Source: Tupaia tana
Lineage: Eukaryota; Chordata; Mammalia; Scandentia; Tupaiidae
Direction: 5' to 3'
Assembly (NCBI GenBank): GCA_026018925.1
Contig: JAKSZU010000007.1
Coordinates: 94,463,501-94,527,500 of the forward strand
DNA: 64,000 nt
Part shown: piece by piece, positions 55,051-64,000 of the stretch
Layout of the letters: every line of letters begins with the position of its first letter
Position numbering within the stretch: position 1 is the stretch's first letter
Translations under genes and position numbers: made by a program
Notes under the pieces: model-generated
The model's input: only the letters and a program-made list of their open reading frames with translations
Database searches by the model: none
What the model was told of the DNA's origin: nothing

Positions 55051-58000
55051 GCCCTTCGTCCCCCCTCTCCCTTCCCCTCCTGCCCTCTTACCTACAACAT
55101 GGCGTTACCGTGGTGCAGCATTTGGGGCTCAGAGCCTGTCTGTACCTTTGGGGGAAAAGAGAGGAGCGCTCCCCTCCTCCCTCAGGCCCCCAGTAAGTGC
55201 CGAGGGCCGTCCTGTACCCACAGCAAGCTGGGGGGAGCCCTGTCTGTCCCTCATGCTGCCCCAGGTCCCTCACATGTAAGTTGCAGGTAACTAGTTCCTG
55301 TGTCAGACTTATTTGTGGGGGCTTAATGAAACCCCATTTTTTTCCCTGGGTAGAGGAAGACTTCAACAGGTGGCAAGTACAGCTTTTGTCGTGTCTTACA
55401 AAACGCTTTTGTTCCTTTGATCTCATTGCTCCTGTGAGCTGACAGGGCTTCAGGCCGGCAGAACCATTTTAGAGGTAAGGGAGGCTCAGGTGAAGTTGGC
55501 CAGTGCTCTGGGTGCCCAGCCAAGGGTCTTCTGTGCTGCAGGGACCCGCTGTGGGCGAAGCCAGGCAGGCTCCACCCTCCTTGGGCAGCAGCTTCCTGGG
55601 ACAGCCGGGCCACAGGTTAGAGAGGGAAGCCACAGGGCATGTCTGCGGAGGGAGTTCCGACCAGCCGGGCCTTGAGCTAGGCCTGCGGTTGAGCCGGGCA
55701 GATGGAAGCCTGTGGAGTTATTAGGCCTGCCCCCTGCCTGGGCTGTGACCTGCTCACAGCCCTCCAGGTGTCAGCTGGGATTAGCATAATCATCGTTCAG
55801 TAGTGGGGAAGGCAGCTGCAGAGCAAAGCCCAGTAGCCTCCCCTGCACCCGGTGGCTCCCGCTTGTCCTGACCTCCAAGGAGGCCTCTCCCTCTCCCACA
55901 CATGGCCTTTTCTGACTCTTCGGGGACCATAAATATTTTATCTTAGTCCCCAGGCAGGGATTTTCCTTTCATCCAGCCACCTGGAAGAACGGCCCCCTCT
56001 GGTCTTTTGGTACCCTTTTGTCCAAAGGTACTGGTGCACTTTGACCCTGGGGCTCCCTCATGGGCTGTGCCAACCTGTCCTATAATCCAGACAGGAGGGT
56101 GAAGGCATGTGAAGTGGTTACGGCCAGTTCATGGTGGCAGCTGGGCGAGGGAGGACCCATCGTGGTTACGGCACATAGTGATAGATGCTGTAAAGCCCTC
56201 GAACTCATTGAGCACCGACTCTGTCCGGCACCGAGAAGTGTCGACGGCCCGTGGTGGCCGAGTCGTCTTTTCTGGTGGCACTCATGGTCTGGGGTCGGAG
56301 GTGGCAGATGGAATGACAGGGTTGCAGAAAAGCAGCCTGGTTGTGGACAGTGGGGACGCAAGGAATGAAAATACAGCAGGGTGAGGAAGTGATGGGGGCG
56401 CTTCCTAGGGTGGTCACTTCATTCTGGCGTTTCTAGAAGCCAGCGCTAAGACTACAGTCTGAGCACAAGTCGTTCATTGGGAAGAAACCCCACTTAATAT
56501 TGTGAAGATAAGCGAGAAGGGGAGAAGTCCAAAAAGTGGACATTCTAAAGCAGCTTAGCCCGCGGGGAGGCTGTGCACGGGGCCCTTACAGCTGCTGCGT
56601 GTGCGGGGCGGTCCCCACGTCCCCGCAGAGGGCCTCTGGGGGGGAGGTCTTCATTCCCAACGTGCAAGGCCTTGGCGTGTGCAGTAGCCAGAGGGAGCCC
56701 ACAGTGGCAGGAGCTGGCTGGCATGCCCGGGGCTGCGTGGAGATGGGGCCCACCGAGGGGAGGAGGGTGGTGCCTACAGTGTCCCCCAGAGGGAGGGCCT
56801 CCCTGAGCAGGTGCATGAGCAGCAGCGAATCCGAGGAGTAAGAGTGCATTCCAGCCGGAGGGAGCAGCAGTGAAGGGGGCTTTTAACCGGAGTTGAGAGA
56901 GGGCATTCCTTTCAGCAGCCCTGCAGAGTGGCAGGTCCCTCCTGGACTGAGCTCAAGCTGGGTCCTCCTGACCTCTCCTTTCGTAGAAGGGGCTTGGTGG
57001 GCTACAGGATGGGCACGGGGTCTGACACCCCCAGTGCTGTCGATTAGGAGCCAGAGACTTCTCCGAACTCCTTTGCTGTGAAATGGGAATATGACTGCTC
57101 GTGACTCGTCCCGTAAACCTCCACAGTGGCCACGTGCTCATTAAAGCTCCTTGCGCGCGGCTGTTGGCGAAGGCGACAGCGCACACTGCTGTGCGTACAT
57201 TGTGCCCAGGCACACTGAGCTGTGTGTGTGTACCCATCGCAGCCCCAGTGGGGCTCTCATCCCTGCTTAACAGCAGGGAAACCGAGGCCCGGCAGCCCAC
57301 AGCCCACAGCCCGCAGCCCGGTCCAGAGCACACGGCGTGCTCTGTCCTGTAAGCAGTATTCGGGAACGGCAGCTGCTGCAGTTACCATTCCTTAAATCAT
57401 TTCACTGGATAACAGTCTCCACGGCCCTCGCCTCTGAAACTCGCCCACCGCGGGAAGTGCTGATGGTGCTCCTGAGGGACTGAGCCCTTTGCCAGATAGG
57501 GAGACGGAACCGGAGAAGCCCCAGCACCAGCCCTGGGTCAGGGCAGAGCTCGCGTGCCTGAGACAGATACTGTCACTCGGGCTTCTGAGCTGTCTCCCCG
57601 TGGGCAGGAGGAGGCTGAGCTAGGGTCCTGATCTGAGGTCCCCCAGGCCCGCTGGCTTGTCTGCAGCCCCAGTGTTCTAAGCACTAGCCTGGCTGGCCTC
57701 CCAGGGTGGCAGAGGGGGCACGGGCACCCCACCCAGCTGACGCCCAGGTCGGGCGCCTTACCGAGGAGGGGCGTGTGCTTGCTGCTGTAGGTTAGCCAGG
57801 CCTGTGATCTGTCCCCAGCTAACTCCGGCAGCAGGCCATCTGTAAAACTGCAGTTAAAATAGCCCAGTCATTACCCAGTGCGGGGCCAGAAATAACCAGG
57901 ACCGGAACAGGGCTGTGGACTCGGGCCTGCGCTTGCCCAAGGTCTCTGGGGGCTCCTCCCGGGAAGGGCTCCGGCCGTCCTGCCACAGTGGAGCCCTGGC

Positions 58001-58454
58001 TGCCGCCTGTGAGCAGTGCCCTGTGAGCAGGACCGGGCAGAGCACCCTGTCTTTACTGAGCGCTCCGGGGCTGGTTTCTGCGGGCGGGCGTGGCACGGGA
58101 GCCCTCGCACCTCACTCGAGAGGTGAGTCAGCGGGGCGGAGGCGGGGCTCCCCAAGGAAAGGGCGCAGCTCCATGGGGCCCCCGCGGTGGAGCGGCAGGG
58201 ATGGGGCATGGGCAGGAGTGTGCCTCTCTGTGCCAGGGCCTGCGGAGGCATCGGGACCAGCCGTGGTGCCAGGGAAGACACCACATAGGAGGCCACTGGG
58301 CTAGGTGCTGCGACTGAGGGACGGGGAGACTCAGGCCTGAGACTCGGGGGCCATGAGGCCCACCGCCGGCCTGGCCCCTGCTAAGCGTGTTTTGTCTTAT
58401 CACGTTATCTCACTCTGTCACCCCGGGGCCACAGCAGCCTGCGAGCCAGGACTG

Positions 58455-58560
58455 CCATTTCCCCGCCGTATAGATGGGACCCTGAGGCTCAGGGGAGGGA
58501 ATCAGTTCGAGGTCACGCAGGCGTGGACGGCAGAGCTCGGGTTCTAGGAGTAAGGCCCTT
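58455..58560 (-). mobile_element. MIR fragment (reverse)
   Basis: ATTTCCCCGCCGTATAGATG, CTGAGGCTCAGGGGAGGGAA and GAGGTCACGCAGG are typical reverse MIR sequence. Confidence 0.75.
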
Positions 58561-58799
58561 GCTCCAGCCGCTGGGCCGTGCTGCCTTAGGCAGGTCCCCC
58601 TGACTAGGCTGAGGTGGGGTTTTGGTCAGCTGAAGGGAACCAATTGCAGAGGGAGCTACTTGAGCAAAGGCTCGGAGATGGGAAGGCTGCCTTACGCCGT
58701 GAAGGCTGTCTGGCTGGAACCTGTGTGAGGGGACCTTGGGGGCGAGGAGCCGGGACTTACGACTCCCCCAGCGGTCGCTGGGGGGATTGCCCTAACGGA

Positions 58800-58900
58800 C
58801 TTGGAGCTGGGGTCTCGGACTTGCGGTGACCGTGCACAGGTCTTCCCCTCTCTGGGCTTCAGGTGCTTCCTGTGTCAAGTGAGGGTTTCGGCAGAGGGTG
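58800..58900 (+). mobile_element. MIR fragment
   Basis: TCTTCCCCTCTCTGGGCTTC and TGTCAAGTGAGGGTTTCGGC resemble the MIR 3' half. Confidence 0.6.
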
Positions 58901-59567
58901 TCTCAGGCCGAGTGATGAGTGCCGTCCAGTCTCCAAGGAGGTGGTAGGACAGGAGAGGGCCAGGCCCAAGGAGGGATGCAGAGAAATGCCAGCGCTTTCG
59001 GAGGTCGTGGAGGATGGGGACTATTGGGACAGCCGAGATCACCAGCGACCTTGGCAAGCTGTGGCCCTTTGGAATGGAGGGAGCGGAAGTGGCTTTGGAA
59101 GGGAGCCAGGCAGGGCCGAGCTGGAGGAAATAGAGTAGGGACATGAAAAAGGGGAAGGATGTTTGCCTAGGGCAGGAATGGGGGATGAGGTGAGCAAGGC
59201 CGCCCTGATCGATTGGCACTGCCTGCCTGGAGCCTGGTGGAGAAGCAGGCCGAGGGAAGCAGAGCTGCGGTTGGTGTGTGATTAGCCGTGTCTGCCGGCC
59301 ACCCAGGCTGTGGGCGTGGGAGGCTCGCTGCCCATCTTTGCTTAGACGGGTCTCAGGTTGGTGGCCTGGGGGTCTCGGCCTGCAGAGGGCAAGCCTCGGG
59401 TATTAGGAGTACCTAGTCCCGGGCGGGCGGAAGTACCTCCTGCTCCCAGAACCTCTCCCTGAACCTGGGCTAGAAGTCGGGCCATGTGCCTCATGGTAAG
59501 ATCGTGGTCAGGGGCCTGGGCTTCGGTCAGTCCTCAATGAGCTTCTTCATCTATCACACAGTAGTGA

Positions 59568-59780
59568 GGGGCCGGCAGGTGGCATGGTGGGCTCCCACGC
59601 TGTCAACTGCGGTTCGAGTCCGAGACCCGGTGGCTTGAGCATCACTCTGGGCTCATGTGTGCGTGCCCAAAATCCCGAGAGCAGAATGGGGAAGGGGCTG
59701 CAGCGTGGCCACCCCCCGGGGGTGATTTCTCACTTGCCCTCTCTCTGGCGAGCACACGTGCCCGATGGCTAAAACCAAAG
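59568..59780 (+). mobile_element. Long-subfamily SINE in LDLRAP1 intron 1
   Basis: Head GGGGCCGGCAGGTGGCATGG with a short deletion in the tRNA-like part, GGTTCGAGTCCGAGACC B-box, and a body ending ATGGCTAAAACC. The CTCF-like core at 59572-59585 has one extra mismatch. It is in sense orientation to the gene. Confidence 0.85.
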
Positions 59781-61693
59781 CAGAGGGACAAACGGTCGTG
59801 AGAAGGCACCTGCGCGGCTGAGTCAGGCGGAGGTCATGGCTGCGCTTCGTCGTTGCCATTTGGCCTTTCTCCCGGCCAGGGGCTGGCTTCCAGTCTCTGA
59901 GAACAAGTCCTAGTCTGAGTTGCCCAGGTCCCCCATCACCCAAGCCAGCACTGGGGACTCCTCAGGGCCGTGCCGACTTTTACTGGAGGACCAAATGGGA
60001 TAGGCTTATGATTGCTGCGTCACTGGGGCTTTGGGGTCACCTCAGTGGAGGGCCCGACCCCAGCTTGGGGTGGAGGCTCAGGGATGAGGGCTGGAAGGGA
60101 GCAAGCCAGGGGCCAGATCTGGGCGTGAGGTCATCCAGGTCATTCTTCACGCTGCAAACCCTCAGCACCACCTGCAGCCCAGTTTCTGAATGACCTGTTC
60201 ACCTGGGTCTTGGGGTGAGGGGTGGCGGATCGGGCACACCTGTTCCCGTGTGACCCCCCCAATCCTGCGTGGGCATCCTGTGATGAGGAAGCGGTCCCGC
60301 AGAGCGACTGTCCAGAGCAGTGTGGTTGCTCAGGGCCCTCTGCCCGTGGAGGGGTGGAGCCTGGGGCTAGACAGGGCTAGGAGGCCCCGCAAGGCCCCAG
60401 ATGGGGTGCGGGACCTGGTGTTGCCGTAGGTTTCTGCTCCTCACAGTGCAGGAACCCCAGAGCACGGAGCCACGGCCCTGCAGGGCCTCGGCTGTCCTGT
60501 TCTTTCCTCTAGAGCCAGTGAGGAAGGCCCTAGGAGGAGGCCAGGAGGGCTCAGGGCTCCTCCAGCCCACGTGGGGAAAAGGCCCCTCTCCGTGACTGCA
60601 AGCTGGTTCCTCTGGACCATGCTGTACCTCTGTGTGAGGCGCAGAGCAGCTTTTTTCGTCTGGAAAGTGGGTGCAGTCATGGTGACCTCCTGAGAGGGCA
60701 GCATCTGTGAGGGGTGATCCGGGACAGGCCCAGGACCCAAGGCCGGGTCGCATGGCATTCGTCCATTCTATTGGTGGGGGGCGTAGGCTCTGGGGACCTT
60801 GCGCTGTCTCCCAGCCTTGGTAAGGTGCCCGGAGCCTGAGCCCTGACGAGGCCTGCACCTGCTCTCAAGTCCCTTGGCCTCGGGGCTGACTCCTGGGTCT
60901 GCGCTCCCTCCTGGTCTTACTTTCTGCCTCGAGCACTGCGCTCCTCTCATTTCCTGCCATCAGCCATGCCGTTTCCAGAGGTCTCTTCCCGCACTTCCTG
61001 CTCGGAGCCATGGCTGCACATCTCACAGAGAGAGCTGACTCCCCAGAGACCTCGCAGACAGTAGGAAGCAGTGCTGGGATTCGATCCCAGATCTGCCAGA
61101 TCAATATGGTGGCATTTGAGAAAGCACCTTCATCCTGCCTACTCACTCCCTACCGACCCCACCCCAGTCCTTGGGCTGTGCCTCTACCCTGGTCCCCTGC
61201 CCTCCGGGCCCACCATGCACCTGCAGACAGAGCAGTGTGGTGCGGACTGGCTGCGGGACCAGTGGTCTGAGTGTGACTGGTGTCTTGGGGCTTTGCCTCA
61301 GTTTCCTAAGGGGTTAACAGGGAACCCACCCACCTCACAGCATTGCACCAGGCAGGCGCGGGAACAGCAGGGTCTGCCCCAGCCCACAGTGGTGTAGGAG
61401 GCAGGAGACTGGCTCTAGATTGAACATACGGCCCTTGGACGTGGTCACGCGTTGAGCCCTCCCCACCTGTGGGTCATCACCTGTGGGGGGGTTATCACCT
61501 ACGGGGCGATAGGGCTCCTACCTCGTACGTTCTCGGCGCCTCAAGGGGAGCAGCATAAAGCTGGTGTATTCCAGGCGTGTTAGTGCTTTGTTAAAGAATA
61601 ATCGGGGGGTGTCCCAGAGCCCCTTGCTGGGCTTTCCTGGGGACGGGGCTGGGGGCACCCGGCAGGGTCTGAGGACCTGTCTGCCCTGCCCAG

Positions 61694-61836
61694 AGCTGCC
61701 GGAGAACTGGACGGACACGCGGGAGACGCTGCTGGAAGGCATGCAGTTCAGCCTCAAGTACCTGGGCATGACGCTGGTGGAGCAGCCCAAGGGCGAGGAG
61801 CTGTCGGCTGCCGCTGTCAAGAGGATCGTCGCCACG
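61694..61836 (+). CDS. LDLRAP1: LDLRAP1 coding exon 2 (end of codon 30 to residue 77)
   Basis: The exon completes Lys30 and encodes LPENWTDTRETLLEGMQFSL followed by KYLGMTLVEQPKGEELSAAA and VKRIVAT. It opens the phosphotyrosine-binding (PTB) domain, including the FSLKYLGM strand typical of Dab/Numb-like PTB folds. It is 143 nt long and ends in phase 0. The acceptor is CCCAG; the donor is GTGCGC, weaker than consensus. Residue 47 is Gln (CAG), where I recall Leu in human and a hydrophobic residue in mouse. Residue 71 is Val against Ile in human. Confidence 0.97.
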
Positions 61837-62553
61837 GTGCGCACCCGGGGCTGGGGCTGGCTTCTCCCTGGTGCCCTTGTCTCTCACACGTGGCCCGAGG
61901 GGCAGAGGCTAGGGCTGGGCCCGCCCTGCCCTGAGCGTTCACCCTCCAGCTCAGACTCCACACAGAGGGGCCACTGGGCTTGTGGGCTTGGGGTCAGTGT
62001 CCGCTGCAGCCTCTGGCCTCCCCCCCCCCCCCCAGCTCAGGCTCTCTGTGCGTGGGGGATGTCACTGTCACTGGACCACCTGCCTAGTGGCCTGAGGCAG
62101 GCTAGCCTGCCCTTGGTGACTAGGTTGTCCCCTCCCCAGCTCCAGTGAGTGTAGGCCCTTAAACCCACCTCCTTGGTAGCCCGAGACCTCAGCTCAGGCC
62201 CTGCAGAGCCCCCGGAGTCCCCCTGCTGCAGGCCTGTGATGTCCCACTTAGCTGTGTCCTTGGGCAGGCCTTTGACCCCTCTGAGTCATTTTCTCCCGGC
62301 GAAGAGGAGGCCAAGGCCACCATCCTGCATGCGAGGACGACTCCAGTGGTGGCCAGCAGCGAGTGCAGTGAGCAGAGGTCATCATCCCTGTTAGATTACA
62401 AGACGGGGATGGTCAAGTTGTCTCCCCATGGCCCTGTGGCCCTGCCAGTCGCCTGAGTAGTGGCCTCACGTGGGCCCTGTGGGGTGGGGTGGCCCAGGAG
62501 AGGTGGGTCCCACGGAAGGCAGGCAGGCTGCTCTGACTCTCCTCTGTCCTAAG
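61837..62553 (+). other. LDLRAP1: LDLRAP1 intron 2
   Basis: 717 bp, with donor GTGCGC and acceptor CTCTGTCCTAAG. It includes a C14 tract at 62020-62033. No repeat insertion of the dominant SINE. Confidence 0.93.
62020..62033. repeat. Poly(C) tract, 14 bp
   Basis: Homopolymer in LDLRAP1 intron 2. Confidence 0.95.
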
Positions 62554-62666
62554 GCTAAGGCCAGCGGGAAGAAGCTGCAGAAGGTGACTCTCAAGGTGTC
62601 GCCACGAGGAATTATCCTGACGGACAACCTCACCAACCAGCTCATCGAGAACGTGTCCATTTACAG
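62554..62666 (+). CDS. LDLRAP1: LDLRAP1 coding exon 3 (residues 78-114 and two bases of codon 115)
   Basis: Encodes AKASGKKLQKVTLKVSPRGI followed by ILTDNLTNQLIENVSIY, identical to human as I remember it. It continues the PTB domain (KVTLKVSPRGIILTD strands and the LIENVSIY strand next to the peptide-binding groove). It is 113 nt, starts in phase 0 and ends TACAG before the donor GTAGGC, so Arg115 is split with the next exon. The rest of the PTB domain, the clathrin box (LLDLE) and the AP-2-binding C-terminus must lie beyond the window. Confidence 0.97.
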
Positions 62667-64000
62667 GTAGGCTCAGAGCAGGGTGGACCACCTCCCTTCT
62701 GCCACTTGGAGTGGCAGGCAAGCGGGCTGTCTGAATCCACGCTCCACCACGTCCCCTCTGGGGGGACTCAGTTTCCAAATCTCTGTGATGGGGCGGGACC
62801 CTGCCTCGGTGCTATTAGGAAGTGCCACACTCACGGTGAGCACGCAGCCCAGTGGCAGTGCTGTGTCGTCCCCACCTGTGGTGGCGGGCGGCTCCCCTGC
62901 TGCCCCAGGCCCCAAGTCAGGCTTGGCAGAGCGCCACCGTCACTTCCTTCCCCGCCAGTGAAGCAGCTCCTGAGTGGCCTGGGCTGGGTCGGCGTGGACG
63001 GTCTCTCCCGGTCCCAGGGAGGTGGGGGCCAGTGGGTAGCCTCACTCCCGCCACCTCTCTCGTGGCTGGTTTCCAAACTGAGAGGGATAGCCCAGGCCCT
63101 CATGAGTGCGAGGCTGAGGCCCGAGGGGGTGTGTGGAAGCCTGCTTGGTGAGATGGAGCCCGAGCTGGGCCGCACCCGGAGCACTGTGCAGCCGGCCTCT
63201 GCCAGGTGCCCCTCCAGCCTCCAGCTTTGTCTGCCAGCAGGCGCTGAGCGGGCACAGGCCTGGACTGGGGGCAGGTGGGTGCGTGCTGGGGGTGGTTCCA
63301 GAGCGTTACGTTCCTCATTCTACCTCCTTTGTTCACAAACTTTCTCCAGTCCGCGCTCTGTCATGGTCTGGGCCTGATGAGGAGCTGCCCCAGCTTCTGC
63401 CCGAAGGAGCTGCCAGCCTAACCGGGAATGGAGGGGAGGAGGTGGGGACAGAGGATTCCCAGGAGAGCAGAGCAGGAGGGCCTGCCCTGGGGAACCTCCC
63501 AGGGAAGGTGCCCCTTGCTGTGCCCACAAAGCTGGGTCCCAACTGAGGCATCGCTGGAAGAAGGGCAGGGTCCAGTTGAATGGTACCAAGGACCGGCTGG
63601 GGACGTGGTGCCCCCTCTTTCTGCCCATCCGGGGTGTGAAGTGGTGTCAGTCTCCATGACCGAAGCTGGGGCCGTGTGGGTGACAGGGAGGCCTGTCAGC
63701 TCCTCTCCTGGCTGAGAGGCCCGGGATGGCTGGCGGCGTGGGAGGGATCCAGTGAGTGGGAGAGGACAGGGACTGGGGGCTGCGGGGAGCCTGGGTGTGG
63801 ACAGAGATCAGGGCAGGGCAGGGTTCCATGCTGAGGGGCCCGCCAGGCTCCTGGGCGGCCATCTTCACACCCTCACCCCCAGCTCCAGGAGAACTCGCTG
63901 AGTTCTCCCTCCCCCCGGGAGGGGCGGCACAGACTCACCCGGCGTTTGGGGGGGGCTGGGTGAAGGACATCCAGGACGGAGCAGGGCCCTGCATCCTCCC
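62667..64000 (+). other. LDLRAP1: LDLRAP1 intron 3 (partial)
   Basis: Intron sequence to the window edge. I looked for the next expected exon (starting ISYCTADKMHD in human) and did not find it. Overlapping open frames here reflect high GC only. Confidence 0.85.

Larger units (their letters stand above)
53546..61693 (+). other. LDLRAP1: LDLRAP1 intron 1
   Basis: 8,148 bp, with donor GTGAGT and acceptor CCCTGCCCAG. It is CpG-rich to about 54.09 kb and then ordinary. It contains MIR fragments, a G-run with GT repeat, and only one copy of the dominant SINE (59568), far fewer than the intergenic part. Between these features I see no exon or RNA gene. Confidence 0.93.

Noticed and set aside
62706..63377. 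223-codon frame in intron 3 as a further LDLRAP1 exon
   Set aside because: The expected next exon should continue ISYCTADKMHD; this frame does not contain it and has no suitable acceptor.

Overview
The window is mammalian nuclear DNA. It contains one recognisable protein-coding gene, the 5' part of LDLRAP1 (ARH, the LDL-receptor clathrin adaptor), on the + strand. A CpG-island promoter lies at about 53.18-54.09 kb. Coding exon 1 is 53458-53545, exon 2 is 61694-61836 and exon 3 is 62554-62666. The gene runs off the right edge in intron 3. The three exons splice in frame to residues 1-114 plus two bases of codon 115: the N-terminal leader and the first part of the PTB domain. The left 53 kb shows no protein-coding exon I can defend. 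In other mammals as I remember them, MACO1 (TMEM57) lies upstream of LDLRAP1, so this is probably the MACO1-LDLRAP1 intergenic interval; no MACO1 exon was identified.

Layout. 1-10.2 kb: intergenic DNA with many tRNA-derived SINEs, a decayed mariner-type transposase fragment split by a SINE, a MaLR-like LTR and short microsatellites. 10.26-24.07 kb: one uninterrupted tandem array of about 325 copies of a 42/44-bp unit, with mosaic higher-order structure and no SINE inside it. 24.1-53 kb: intergenic DNA again rich in SINEs, with scattered ancient MIR, L1 and LTR-like fragments. 53-64 kb: LDLRAP1 promoter, exon 1, an 8.1-kb intron 1, exon 2, a 717-bp intron 2, exon 3 and part of intron 3.

Organism. 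The dominant repeat is a tRNA-headed SINE with a distinctive body. I see about 45 copies in about 50 kb of non-array sequence, and several have clear target-site duplications. It is not Alu, B1/B2/ID, rabbit CSINE, carnivore CAN, horse ERE, ruminant Bov-tA, pig PRE, cetacean CHR, bat VES, AfroSINE, armadillo DAS, colugo CYN, or the shrew or hedgehog SINEs as I remember them. Together with MIR, MaLR and L1 relics this indicates a placental mammal, but I cannot name the order.

The points most worth a second look are: the 13.8-kb array; its lack of SINEs despite dense SINE flanks; strong CTCF-like motifs in opposite orientation on the two sides of the array; and the fact that the older SINE subfamily carries a CTCF-like core in its tRNA head, which the younger subfamily has lost.
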